DNA from: a virus | DNA length: 64,000 bases | Direction: 5' to 3' (one strand) | Virus record (IMG/VR): IMGVR_UViG_3300026521_000081 | Location: 17,184-81,183 of that record | In this document: positions 49,705-58,575 of the stretch, in pieces | Position numbering within the stretch: position 1 is the stretch's first letter | How the letters are laid out: each line of letters starts with the position of its first letter | The notes under the pieces: generated by a model | What the model was told of the DNA's origin: nothing | Seen by the model: only the letters and a program-made list of their open reading frames with translations | Database searches by the model: none | Position numbers and translations under genes: made by a program

Positions 49705-50114
49705 TTTGTTTCCTTTATTTTTTCATATCTTTCAATAGAACCAAGGTAGTCATACCCTGTTCTAATCATCTCTTTCTTACACTCATCTAGGTAGATATCA
49801 ATGAGTCTCTGTTGATTCTCTTTACTTATCATACCTAGTTGAACGAAGTATCTGGTGATACCTAACTTTTTTCCGATATCTATATCGTCTTGACCGAGTT
49901 CTGTTGTGAGATAGTGGTATATCATTGCAGACAGTTCAGAGACGGCCTCTCGCTTCTCTATCTTTAACGCTATTAGAGAGATGACCTTGTCGATGTCTAA
50001 TTTCTTACCTACTTTAGCATCTCTTAAGTACCCACGCTTACCTGATTGAACACGTAAGTTTATCTCTGATAACCCGGTAACGATACTTGCTTCCTTGTAT
50101 GTGACTAACTTCAT
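49701..50114 (-). CDS. HTH-like array paralogue 2, 137 aa
   Basis: Starts MKLVTYKEASIVTGLSEINL, a typical excisionase/MerR-like helix-turn-helix beginning, then GYLRDAKVGKKLDIDKVISL. A second HTH-like segment (IDIGKKLGITRYFVQLGM) follows, then the family C-terminus YLDECKKEMIRTGYDYLGSI. Four-base overlap with each neighbour. Likely sequence-specific DNA binding; targets unknown. Confidence 0.65.
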   Translation of the reverse strand: MKLVTYKEASIVTGLSEINLRVQSGKRGYLRDAKVGKKLDIDKVISLIALKIEKREAVSELSAMIYHYLTTELGQDDIDIGKKLGITRYFVQLGMISKENQQRLIDIYLDECKKEMIRTGYDYLGSIERYEKIKETK

Positions 50115-50623
50115 TGCGATGATATGATTAGATATGTAGCAGTGAGAGCCATCATAGACCAGAAGATACCTACTACGACATTCTCATACCTCTCAATAGG
50201 AGATGTCGTATTCTTTGTGTCTTCTATGTATAGTGTACTATGTGGATATTCGCCATACAACTCTTTAAATAATGTGTCTACCACACCAACCTTTGTCTTA
50301 ATATCACCCTTGCGTACAGTACCGTAGTGTTTCTCATCAACGATACTGAATGTTGGTAACTTCTCTTTCGGAACAGACATATCAGTAGCAAGTAGATAGA
50401 AGTACGATACCACTAATCCATTATCACAGTGCTTTGTATATCCGTCAGATAGGACATACTTATTTGTTCTTGATGTTGGTAATAGGTTAAAGAGTTTCTC
50501 TTTCTCTTTCAGGTGTATCCCATTATGGTCTTCTACGAAACCAGCACATCCTGCTGGCACCATTCTCTTGTTTGCAATGATAATGGTATCGCCTTTAAAT
50601 CCGTGGTAGTAAAATCCTAACAT
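50111..50623 (-). CDS. Unknown protein with C-terminal membrane anchor, 170 aa, inside the HTH array
   Basis: Starts MLGFYYHGFKGDTIIIANKR; soluble domain of about 145 residues, then a single hydrophobic helix NVVVGIFWSMMALTATYLII at the end. The soluble part has a beta-rich, domain-like appearance (NDGLVVSYFYLLATDMSVPK region) without a motif that I recognise. Overlaps the HTH-like genes before and after, so it is cotranslated with them. Confidence 0.62.
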   Translation of the reverse strand: MLGFYYHGFKGDTIIIANKRMVPAGCAGFVEDHNGIHLKEKEKLFNLLPTSRTNKYVLSDGYTKHCDNGLVVSYFYLLATDMSVPKEKLPTFSIVDEKHYGTVRKGDIKTKVGVVDTLFKELYGEYPHSTLYIEDTKNTTSPIERYENVVVGIFWSMMALTATYLIISSQ

Positions 50624-51048
50624 ACTAATTTTTCCTCATTTTCTTCATAGTTCTCAAGGTCCTCATTGTAGTTAAACTCTGATTTCCTAAACGCTTCTTT
50701 ATGTTCTTCTAAGTATCTATCCACAATTCTCCTATGCAATCTGAAGTTCCCATTCTTTGCATTGAATGTTGTGGGATGTACATTGAGTGCATCTGCCATT
50801 GTCACTTTCTTTACACCGATTGATACGAGGTACTCTACAAGCATCTCCCCCAATATACTCTTTGGCGTCTCGGAGTATACGTTTGAAAAGTACTTCTTAA
50901 AGAACTTCTTCTTATCATAGATCCCATATCCCACTTTAGTGTCGTGATACTTATGTCCCTTTGCACTCGTTGAGTATAATGTTTCTCTCTTCATGCCTGT
51001 TATTTTTACTATTTCCTTACTTGTGATTGTCTCTATCTCTTGGTTCAT
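50617..51048 (-). CDS. HTH-like array paralogue 1, 143 aa
   Basis: Starts MNQEIETITSKEIVKITGMK: N-terminal HTH (TSKEIVKITGMKRETLYSTS), then KVGYGIYDKKKFFKK; second HTH-like stretch VKKVTMADALNVHPTTFNAK; C-terminus YLEEHKEAFRKSEFNYNEDL. Best example of the family, which appears four times in 2.2 kb. AAAGAGATG precedes the start. Probable regulator. Confidence 0.65.
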   Translation of the reverse strand: MNQEIETITSKEIVKITGMKRETLYSTSAKGHKYHDTKVGYGIYDKKKFFKKYFSNVYSETPKSILGEMLVEYLVSIGVKKVTMADALNVHPTTFNAKNGNFRLHRRIVDRYLEEHKEAFRKSEFNYNEDLENYEENEEKLVC

Positions 51049-51052
51049 CTCT

Positions 51053-51556
51053 TTATTTTCCTTTCATTTCATTCACACTATGTATCTCCACTGCGATAGA
51101 GAGTAACTCATACATCACTTTGATAGCAGTCTTCTTCATCTCTTCACCATCTTTGTTCGTCTTAATGTATGTGTTATACCCTTTGAGTGGTTCGAATACA
51201 ACCTCCTTACCTTTATGAGAAACGTGTATCTTGTAGTCTCCAGATACCTCGAATACCATAATACCACGACTCTCTAATTCATCAGTACGTTTATCACCTA
51301 CATACTTATAGTTAAGAGAGTTTACCTCTAATGGGACACTATGACCATTATCAATAGAGGACTGTATGCTTCTCAATACTGTCAATAGTGTATGTGTATT
51401 GAATGTAATAGAGGCAAATAGTTTACTCTCCTTACCATCATCTTCAAACACTACAAATCTAGGATACCCATTCATAAACGATAAACCTAACCTATACTTT
51501 ACATTATCTACAACTGTCTCTACTGATACAGCACCAAAGTTATGATATACTGCCAT
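51053..51556 (-). CDS. Unknown protein, 167 aa
   Basis: Not recognised. Starts MAVYHNFGAVSVETVVDNVK with AAAGGAGTGTGTT upstream. Beta-rich with SITFNTHTLLTVLRSIQSSI in the middle; ends in a helical stretch before the HTH-like array. First of the run after the 275-residue gene. Confidence 0.65.
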   Translation of the reverse strand: MAVYHNFGAVSVETVVDNVKYRLGLSFMNGYPRFVVFEDDGKESKLFASITFNTHTLLTVLRSIQSSIDNGHSVPLEVNSLNYKYVGDKRTDELESRGIMVFEVSGDYKIHVSHKGKEVVFEPLKGYNTYIKTNKDGEEMKKTAIKVMYELLSIAVEIHSVNEMKGK

Positions 51557-51570
51557 AACACACTCCTTTC

Positions 51571-52398
51571 TTAATAAGGATTACTAAATCCTCTAATATA
51601 ATCTCCTATGTCATTGTCACGCATCAGTATCGTCTTAATACGTGAACAATTATCATTTGGAGAAATCTTTGCCTGTGATAGTACACTAACCACTTTATGT
51701 CTTAAAGATGGTTTTAAGAGTAGTTTAATTAAGCCACTCTTATCGCCTAGAAGATAGAGTAACTCAGGACAGAACGGTAAGAACGTATAAGTATCTTTCT
51801 GTCTGTACTTCTTTGTAAACGCTTTCTTCTCTAGTATCTTTCCTGTATGTGACTCTAGTACCTTCATTCCTTTTGACTTACTGTTGAGTAAGTCAAAGTT
51901 AATATGTGATAAAAGTAACCCATTGCTACTGAGTGCGAAATTATGGTTGTTATCAAAATCCATCATTGGTTTGAGTTGTTGTGCATAACGAAACACTCTG
52001 ATAGCATCATTCTTTCCATCTTCTACAATAGGATATGCACCAAAGACATACCTATATGATGGAAAGAGTAACTTGAATGTAAGTCCCTCAGATACCGAGA
52101 GTGCATGAATAACTTCTATCTCATTCATAGCCACAGCTATCACATCAGAAGCACCTCTTCCTTTCAGTATCTTCTCTTTCATATTTTTGTCTACTGCACT
52201 CAGTATGTTTCTGATAATCGTATACCAGCTGACTGCAAAGACGCTAAACTGTTTCACATCTACTTTTTCAATAGGTGTTATTTCAGAATCCTCTTTGTAT
52301 ACTTCAGCAGTTGGTATAAACAATGCACGCAGTGCATTACCTGTACCAATACTGATACCAAACCCTGAACAGGTCCTCGCTTCTAAAACATCTCTCAC
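51571..52398 (-). CDS. Unknown protein, 275 aa, GTG start
   Basis: Not recognised. GTG at 52398 (VRDVLEARTCSGFGISIGTG) follows TTAAGGAGAGCA, the only good ribosome site here. No transmembrane segments or catalytic motif that I can name; C-terminal LLKPSLRHKVVSVLSQAKIS. An AT-rich promoter stands 25 bases upstream, so this is probably the first gene of the early-type transcript 52398-48870. Confidence 0.65.
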   Translation of the reverse strand: MRDVLEARTCSGFGISIGTGNALRALFIPTAEVYKEDSEITPIEKVDVKQFSVFAVSWYTIIRNILSAVDKNMKEKILKGRGASDVIAVAMNEIEVIHALSVSEGLTFKLLFPSYRYVFGAYPIVEDGKNDAIRVFRYAQQLKPMMDFDNNHNFALSSNGLLLSHINFDLLNSKSKGMKVLESHTGKILEKKAFTKKYRQKDTYTFLPFCPELLYLLGDKSGLIKLLLKPSLRHKVVSVLSQAKISPNDNCSRIKTILMRDNDIGDYIRGFSNPY

Positions 52399-52420
52399 TG
52401 CTCTCCTTAACTTTTAATGT

Positions 52421-52444
52421 ATTCAATACACAGTAATAATATAT
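52421..52444 (-). promoter_or_regulatory. AT-rich early-type promoter
   Basis: Minus strand ATATATTATTACTGTGTATT then GAAT, upstream of the 52398 start; no 5' hairpin leader here. Confidence 0.55.
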
Positions 52445-52452
52445 GAATAAAA

Positions 52453-53517
52453 CTACTTGATGTGTTCTATGGCATCTCGATACTCTTGTGTATCTCTACC
52501 TATCTCTTTCAATATGAGTTCCGTTATGTTCTCTGTGTTAATCTGTAAGTCCTCAAATGTCACGTCTAGTGTGAGCGTGTGCTTCTCTTCTTGTTTCTTT
52601 TTCTTTATTTCTAATTTTACTTCATACTCCTTTGTTATTTGTTGTAGTATAGATGTCTCTATCTGTTCGTTTCCAGTCACGTCGATACGCAAGTACTTTG
52701 ATGGGTAGTCCTTTAGGAACTGAGTAAGTCTCTTCACAGCAGCCTCTGTATCGGATTCTGTAAAGTCTAACGTATCTAATCTATGACTGTTTGTATTCTC
52801 TATAAAGTAAAAGAGTGCTTTATCTAGTAATGGAGAGATAGTAATGATATACCCACCCTTATTTCCCTCTTCTCCAAAGAAGTTTCTCTCTAAGCTCCCA
52901 GGTGTACAGATATTCCCTACAATAGACTTTGTATGGTTATGACCAATGACAATAAACCACTCTACAAACTGAAAGTCTTCTATTTGATACGACGTCTTTC
53001 CTGGCATATGATATAAGAAGCTACCATGCATCACAGCACAAGTCACTGTATCTAAACATTTAAGTTCCATCTTTCTATGTATTTCACTAACGACATCAAT
53101 CGCAGTGTCACCCATCTCGTCAGGCACATAGAGTATCGTCATATCATACTCTGCATCATACTCTATCTCTATTGAGGAGAAGTACTTGAAATCAACATCA
53201 TAGGCATCACACATTAAGGAGAGTGTCTCTACTTGCTTAAAGTCGTGACTTGGTGTCCCCTCTAGAAACCTCAACTTAATGTTATTGTCTTGACAAAACC
53301 TTAATAAGTACTGAAACGTCTTAACAGCATATTGGTACTCTTCACTAGACGCTGTTAGTTGTCTATGTGTAAAGTCACCACTGACTACCAAGTGTGTGAC
53401 ATCAGATACCTCTGGTGTCAACATACCACATACACTTTTAAACGTATGCTCAGCAGTTGTCTTAGACTCACCTATATGTATGTCCGACAAACATAACATT
53501 CTCACTTCTTTATTCAT
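52453..53517 (-). CDS. SbcD/Mre11-like nuclease (T4 gp47-type)
   Basis: 354 residues from ATG 53517 (GAAAGGTTTAGC upstream). Metallophosphoesterase motifs in order: LCLSDIHIGES (Asp12, His14), VVSGDFTHR, LEGTPSHD, AVMHGSF, and VIGHNHTKS. Partner of the SbcC/gp46-like ATPase encoded 28 kb away at 22877-25210, together forming the DNA-end-processing nuclease of phage recombination. In T4 the two genes are adjacent; here they are separated and on opposite strands. A C-terminal 110 residues with many KKK/E repeats follows the nuclease domain. Confidence 0.88.
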   Translation of the reverse strand: MNKEVRMLCLSDIHIGESKTTAEHTFKSVCGMLTPEVSDVTHLVVSGDFTHRQLTASSEEYQYAVKTFQYLLRFCQDNNIKLRFLEGTPSHDFKQVETLSLMCDAYDVDFKYFSSIEIEYDAEYDMTILYVPDEMGDTAIDVVSEIHRKMELKCLDTVTCAVMHGSFLYHMPGKTSYQIEDFQFVEWFIVIGHNHTKSIVGNICTPGSLERNFFGEEGNKGGYIITISPLLDKALFYFIENTNSHRLDTLDFTESDTEAAVKRLTQFLKDYPSKYLRIDVTGNEQIETSILQQITKEYEVKLEIKKKKQEEKHTLTLDVTFEDLQINTENITELILKEIGRDTQEYRDAIEHIK

Positions 53518-53567
53518 GCTAAACCTTTCTTTAATCAATCAATGTGGCATCTATTACTTTTTTGAAT

Positions 53568-53580
53568 TTACTAAAAGGAA
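53568..53580 (+). promoter_or_regulatory. Candidate late-type promoter
   Basis: TTTTTTGAATTTA, 7 bases before the ribosome site of the gene at 53588; almost the same as at 46939. Confidence 0.4.
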
Positions 53581-53587
53581 ACAGCAT

Positions 53588-54025
53588 ATGAGAATACCAA
53601 CACTCAGCACACACTACGATTTAACACCAACACAAACTTTAAAGAAGCTCTTTGATTACTTTATTATTGCAAACTTTTCACAATCAACCATGTACTACGG
53701 AAACATTAGTAGCTTAAAATACATTATGCTAAAGGAGAAAGAAGACGCACTGCTTGAGTCTGTTAAAGAGTCACTCTACACACTATATAGAAGATACTTT
53801 GAATCAAGTGATAAGGTACTCAACGATATCACAGTAGAAGTGACATACGATGCTGTTCCTGAGACATCGCTACACTACTTGAAAATTAGAGTAGAAGTCA
53901 CGTTAGATGATGTCTTGTTTAGTATCAATACAGATGTAAACAACGAAGATGTACTAGAAATCTTTGATGGGGACCATCGGTTTGAAATTGATGAAGACTT
54001 CAATACTACTATTTTTAAAGGATAA
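53588..54025 (+). CDS. Unknown protein, 145 aa, probable virion component
   Basis: Start ATG 53588 (MRIPTLSTHYDLTPTQTLKK) with AAAAGGAAACAGCAT upstream; the longer frame from 53396 lies over the nuclease gene and is rejected. Not recognised. Ends 3 bases before the next gene and probably cotranscribed with it from the TTTTTTGAATTTA motif. Confidence 0.65.
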   Translation: MRIPTLSTHYDLTPTQTLKKLFDYFIIANFSQSTMYYGNISSLKYIMLKEKEDALLESVKESLYTLYRRYFESSDKVLNDITVEVTYDAVPETSLHYLKIRVEVTLDDVLFSINTDVNNEDVLEIFDGDHRFEIDEDFNTTIFKG

Positions 54026-54028
54026 GAT

Positions 54029-54541
54029 ATGAGAGAGTTGCAACAATTAGTAAAAGACATTGAAGAGACACCACTCTATAAAAGAAACCAAATAAACGTT
54101 CCTATGTTTATAGAGTTTATTAAAAGGTTCTTAAACAAGGATACCAGAGACAAAGCTGTAAATAAGTGGATTGAATTTGCAGGATATGATAGCGAACTAA
54201 ATATGAATCAATCTGGTATGTTTAAAGAGGTAGAATTGGTAAATGAAAAGATGGAAGTGATAGCTATCATTCCACCACTCTACTCAAACAGACTACCAAC
54301 ATCAGTCGAACCTAAGTTTGACGATATGATTACAGAGACAACAAAGAAAATCTCAACATATGGAGACGCAGGTGCAACAGAGTTCAACTTTAATATGATG
54401 AATATGTCTAAAGCGATGATTAACAAGCGTTATGATACTTGGTCAGAAGTAATTAGAGATATTCTTCTCTCTGAGAATTCCGAACCACAAGAAGAAGAAC
54501 CACAAGAAACAGACGAAGAAAATGATACATACTATGAGTAG
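54029..54541 (+). CDS. Unknown acidic protein, 170 aa, probable virion component
   Basis: Not recognised. Starts MRELQQLVKDIEETPLYKRN; the last 25 residues are a glutamate-rich tail (EEEPQETDEENDTYYE). TPTSVEPKFDDMITETTKKI-like middle with threonines. Stops inside a terminator shared with the minus-strand genes. Confidence 0.65.
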   Translation: MRELQQLVKDIEETPLYKRNQINVPMFIEFIKRFLNKDTRDKAVNKWIEFAGYDSELNMNQSGMFKEVELVNEKMEVIAIIPPLYSNRLPTSVEPKFDDMITETTKKISTYGDAGATEFNFNMMNMSKAMINKRYDTWSEVIRDILLSENSEPQEEEPQETDEENDTYYE

Positions 54542-54558
54542 GGATACCCTACTCATAG
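54532..54558. terminator. Convergent terminator (CTATGAGTAGG module)
   Basis: CTATGAGTAGGG, ATA, CCCTACTCATAG covers the stop codons of both facing genes. Its arms share CTATGAGTAGG with the terminator at 60925. Confidence 0.75.
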
Positions 54559-54839
54559 CTATATGATACACCATTTATTTCAGAGATAAATCCAAGATGT
54601 ATCTCCATACAGAATGTTTTTGTTTTATGTGTTGTGATAATGACACACTTCTCAATCTCTTTATGTCTATTCATAAAGTCCTCTACAACTTTCCGTACCA
54701 TTAGTTCTCTTCTTAAGACATCTTTAGAGAGCTGAGATACTGACTCTGTCTTTGTGATGTGTTCTATTAACGCATCGATGGTTTCGATATCACTCTCTTT
54801 TATCTCTACACTGAATGGTTTTGTATGTTTGTTTCCCAC
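54549..54839 (-). CDS. Unknown protein, 96 aa, GTG start
   Basis: Not recognised. GTG at 54839 (VGNKHTKPFSVEIKESDIET) follows AAAGGAGATATA and overlaps the stop of the 451-residue gene (TAGTGG). Mixed sequence; FMNRHKEIEKCVIITTHKTK near the middle. Last gene of the minus-strand structural operon 60059-54549. Confidence 0.65.
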   Translation of the reverse strand: MGNKHTKPFSVEIKESDIETIDALIEHITKTESVSQLSKDVLRRELMVRKVVEDFMNRHKEIEKCVIITTHKTKTFCMEIHLGFISEINGVSYSYE

Positions 54840-56194
54840 TATATCTCCTTTGATAATGATGTTGCTATATTGTTTATCTGTTTGAATGTGGTGTTACCAC
54901 CATCAAATCCACTGATTGGTTTAATAAAAATAAACAGTAAACTATTTTCTACTTTCTCATTGTTTCCTGTTACTGTATCTATACGTTGTAGTGTTCCTTT
55001 GTATCGGACGAGTGTGTTTCCCACTTCTTGTGTATAGAAGACTGTCATCATAGGCTTTAAGAGTCGTGCATTTGAGTACTTCCACTCTAACTTAATGAGT
55101 ATTCCATCTTGTTTTAATACGGAAGAGCGTACTGCATAGTGGTTTCCTGTGACACCGTGGTCTTCGATAGGTGCTTCTCCATCTGGCAACTTCTTGTGTG
55201 CTTGTCTATTGATTAACCACTCATCATTGAGCTTTAGTTTTCCTTTCTCTGTTTGGTAGGGTCTAGAGATAATAGCATTTGCTTCTGTTGATGTGGTAGA
55301 TACACCAGAATCTCTATTTAATGTATCGTCATTGTTTACTTTATCGCTCTTCTTCACCAATATCTTTACAGTGTCGTTATCCATAGCATAACTACTCTCT
55401 ATGGTTGATATGACTGTTGAAGATAATCCAAATATCTCTAATGTCCCTTTTGATACTTCTGTGTCAGCCTTATGCGTTGGGAAGACATAAAGAGACTCTT
55501 CGCCTATTGCATTAAAGAAAGTTGATATTCCACCATTGTATACTCCGTATGTTTTATGCTCTTGTAAGTAACTAGGAACATCTAACAGGAAGATGTTATC
55601 TGTACTCTTTAAGATAACGTGGTCATAGACACGTGTGTTATCTGCTGGACTCATCTGCAAGTGACTGAATGTTCCAAATGGTGTCTTTAGAGAGACTGAG
55701 TCTGAGAGTAACGTCGTAATCACATCTGTGACTGTGGCTTTCTTATAAACACCATCTGCTTTCTTTGTACGTAAACTTTTGAATGTCTTTGGCACACACT
55801 GTCCTCTGAATGCTGTGAAACTCCTGTTGAGTTCTTCCAAGCTGGTTGTATCTAATATATTTGAACTAATATCACTATCCACATCTTTTAGTAGAAATAC
55901 ATATTCGGTTGTTGATAGTTCTCCAACTGTTCTATGTATGAGTGTCAAAGTGAGTGTCTCTCTTTCAGGATAGACGAACTTGATAAAATCACCTTGTGCT
56001 AGTTGTCCATCTATCTCTATATAAGAGACTTGGTCATTAATGAAATCATTCTTTACATATACGGATACTAGGAGTTCTATTTTAAAGTCGTGTGAAGAGG
56101 TGTGGAGAATCGCCTCATAGGACGACTCTCTCACCAAATCAGGACTAGCACCACTGATATTAAACTGTTCTTCTGTCAGTAGATTGTTCGCCAT
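54839..56194 (-). CDS. Probable baseplate/tail structural protein, 451 aa
   Basis: Starts MANNLLTEEQFNISGASPDL. Beta-rich, with hub-like opening (SYEAILHTSSHDFKIELLVS, then QVSYIEIDGQLAQGDFIKFV and RETLTLTLIHRTVGEL) resembling the strand pattern of T4 gp27-type hub domains; this is a visual comparison only. Overlaps the preceding gene by 35 bases. Part of a five-gene co-oriented block. Confidence 0.5.
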   Translation of the reverse strand: MANNLLTEEQFNISGASPDLVRESSYEAILHTSSHDFKIELLVSVYVKNDFINDQVSYIEIDGQLAQGDFIKFVYPERETLTLTLIHRTVGELSTTEYVFLLKDVDSDISSNILDTTSLEELNRSFTAFRGQCVPKTFKSLRTKKADGVYKKATVTDVITTLLSDSVSLKTPFGTFSHLQMSPADNTRVYDHVILKSTDNIFLLDVPSYLQEHKTYGVYNGGISTFFNAIGEESLYVFPTHKADTEVSKGTLEIFGLSSTVISTIESSYAMDNDTVKILVKKSDKVNNDDTLNRDSGVSTTSTEANAIISRPYQTEKGKLKLNDEWLINRQAHKKLPDGEAPIEDHGVTGNHYAVRSSVLKQDGILIKLEWKYSNARLLKPMMTVFYTQEVGNTLVRYKGTLQRIDTVTGNNEKVENSLLFIFIKPISGFDGGNTTFKQINNIATSLSKEI

Positions 56195-56891
56195 CTAACA
56201 CCTCTATAATATCTAAAATTCTTCTTGTTTCATTGTTTGCGACATTAATACGCATTGGGTTTAATATTTCGTTCAGTGTATTGAGTTGCTGATACTCATA
56301 AACACCATCTATTATCTTCTTATTTACCTCTTCTAAGAGTGTGATTGTATCTTGAGATAGATTTGATAAGAGTTCTAGTACTCTTCCTAATAAGAATATT
56401 GCATCTTCGTTCGTAAAACCATTATCTGGAACCTCATCATATTCTGTATCTACATTAACTGTTGGTTCTAGTGTTGCTTCGATAGAACGCACAACATGAT
56501 TAGCATATTCAAATGTAGGGAATCCTAGGTAGATTTTGTCATCTCCAACAATAGCCCCTAAACGTGCAGAGAGTGCACTGACACTGTCACCATCTAACGC
56601 TGTTAATGTAGACAAAGCGTTTGTCACATTACTCACATCACACTGTAGCAGTGACCCTAAGTTATCTACTTCATAACAATCACCAAGTTTATCCCTCATT
56701 TCACGCATACGTTTTTTCAATACAGCTAGATACTCTTCTCTAAATGTTTCTGAACGTTTAACCATCACAAACTCATCGTCTGTAATTTCTATTTTTAAAC
56801 CATCTTTGATACATTTTACATTATCTAGTGTCACACCATTATTCTCTAAGTCTTTTGAAAACTTGTCACATTTTATATACTCTTTTATCAT
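56160..56891 (-). CDS. Unknown structural-operon protein, 243 aa
   Basis: Starts MIKEYIKCDKFSKDLENNGV. Helical C-terminal half (LLGRVLELLSNLSQDTITLL) and an acidic middle; no motif recognised. Overlaps both neighbours (4 and 35 bases), typical of this operon. Confidence 0.6.
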   Translation of the reverse strand: MIKEYIKCDKFSKDLENNGVTLDNVKCIKDGLKIEITDDEFVMVKRSETFREEYLAVLKKRMREMRDKLGDCYEVDNLGSLLQCDVSNVTNALSTLTALDGDSVSALSARLGAIVGDDKIYLGFPTFEYANHVVRSIEATLEPTVNVDTEYDEVPDNGFTNEDAIFLLGRVLELLSNLSQDTITLLEEVNKKIIDGVYEYQQLNTLNEILNPMRINVANNETRRILDIIEVLDGEQSTDRRTV

Positions 56892-57409
56892 CCCATCCTC
56901 TTTCTAATTTCATTTATTCTCTTTTGCTTAGGAGAGACAATCTTTTTGTACTCCATACGCTTCTTCATTTCATCTTCTGATATAAATCCTAGTGAATGTG
57001 TCATCTCTTTAATACTGACACTGACAGATAGTTTGCTTCTGTTTAGCTTCATCACAGTGTTTGCGAACATGGTGAGATTCTCAGAGACAGAATACATATC
57101 CTCTGTCATTCTGTTATTGATACGTCTATGGCTATCCTCTAATAGCCCCACTAATTCTGCACACGCATCATAGAGTTTACTTAAGTCTCTTTTGTCGTAT
57201 AGGTAAATTCTATATCCTTGTGAGTTGTAATCTGCTAAATCTTCTAATGTCATTCCGAAGATATCATATTTCGATAAGTCTGGCTCATGATACTTCCCGT
57301 TGACCATCTCACCGTATGTTAGTTCTGATATATTCCTACGAAGAACCATCGGTGCTTTCACAATATAGACTTTCCCTACCAGTTTTAAAATTCGGTCTCT
57401 TGGAGACAT
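56888..57409 (-). CDS. Unknown structural-operon protein, 173 aa
   Basis: Starts MSPRDRILKLVGKVYIVKAP; helical, with a basic end (KKIVSPKQKRINEIRKRMG). Three bases after the 387-residue gene. Not recognised. Confidence 0.6.
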   Translation of the reverse strand: MSPRDRILKLVGKVYIVKAPMVLRRNISELTYGEMVNGKYHEPDLSKYDIFGMTLEDLADYNSQGYRIYLYDKRDLSKLYDACAELVGLLEDSHRRINNRMTEDMYSVSENLTMFANTVMKLNRSKLSVSVSIKEMTHSLGFISEDEMKKRMEYKKIVSPKQKRINEIRKRMG

Positions 57410-57411
57410 TC

Positions 57412-58575
57412 CTACTCCTCACTCTTTACATATTTGATTAACATCAATATAATGATGCCATACTTGTATTTCTCAAATGTTTGATATTGGAAATACTCTT
57501 TTGCTAACTCTAAGAGTGTCTCCTTTTGCACTTCTCCACTGTTCATATAGGAATTCACTAAGAACTCTATCTTCGTTGCACCATCCCTACCAATATCGTT
57601 CATGAGATAGAACGTGTCATCTATTGGTAATGTCTCTGTCTCATTAATGAGGTTAATATCTCCATCTGTACTCATCGCATAATCTATATCATAAGTTAAG
57701 TTATTCCCTAACTTTCTCATATAGAGTTCTCCATCATAGTACTCGAAGTTGTATCCCTTATACATTGGGTTTGTCATATTGAGCATCATTAAGTCACTGC
57801 GTTTGATGAGTGCGTGAATGATTGTATTGTCAAAGTACTCAATGTGATTATTAAACTGGTTACACTTACCACCAACAATATAGTAGTATAGTGTATTTAA
57901 CAATGGATCAAAGTATACCTCATCTTCATAAGTTAAAAGAAACATATCTCTCTTTGAGTAGAAGAGTGTATTATAGTCTTTATCAATCATCTGATAGAGT
58001 GTGTCTAAGTCCTCATATGTCTTTAACTCATTGTTCTTCAATAATGGTTTCGATGTCAAGTACTCTCTGTTTCTATTAAATGTATACTCATCAACAGAAC
58101 GCTCAATGAGCATTGGATGCATCGTAATGTCTGAACTCGTTAACATAAAGATAGAGTATTCTATCTCATAGACATCTCTTAAGTACATACTCTTTCGTGT
58201 GACACGGTCTACTTTAAAGATAGCTTCTTCGCCACCAAGTATCTTTGCGACGAACACATCATTGACGTTTGGTTTAAAGAATGCTGTACTTGCTGTTCCA
58301 GTAATGTCAGACGACGTAGAACCACTAAGTGGGGACGTAACTCTTAATGGTATGTGATACCTAATATATTGTTGTTCTGTCTCTGGTAAGTCTGGGTCTG
58401 GTAGACTGAGTGTATCGTTCGATGTGGTGCTGTTCTTAAAGTACTCTACGTCCCAATCTGTCCCACCAATCATCGTGATGGACTGTGCGTCTAATTCATC
58501 TTCTTCTAATCGTACCTGAGATACAATCGTGTCATCTGTTGGTGTCACTGTGAGTGTTGGAAACTCTTCTATCAT
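57412..58575 (-). CDS. Probable virion structural protein, 387 aa
   Basis: Starts MIEEFPTLTVTPTDDTIVSQ. First 110 residues are serine/threonine- and aspartate-rich beta sequence (YHIPLRVTSPLSGSTSSDIT), the rest mixed, tyrosine-rich (YNTLFYSKRDMFLLTYEDEV). Overlaps the 500-residue upstream gene by 4 bases. No motif that gives a specific role. Confidence 0.6.
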   Translation of the reverse strand: MIEEFPTLTVTPTDDTIVSQVRLEEDELDAQSITMIGGTDWDVEYFKNSTTSNDTLSLPDPDLPETEQQYIRYHIPLRVTSPLSGSTSSDITGTASTAFFKPNVNDVFVAKILGGEEAIFKVDRVTRKSMYLRDVYEIEYSIFMLTSSDITMHPMLIERSVDEYTFNRNREYLTSKPLLKNNELKTYEDLDTLYQMIDKDYNTLFYSKRDMFLLTYEDEVYFDPLLNTLYYYIVGGKCNQFNNHIEYFDNTIIHALIKRSDLMMLNMTNPMYKGYNFEYYDGELYMRKLGNNLTYDIDYAMSTDGDINLINETETLPIDDTFYLMNDIGRDGATKIEFLVNSYMNSGEVQKETLLELAKEYFQYQTFEKYKYGIIILMLIKYVKSEE

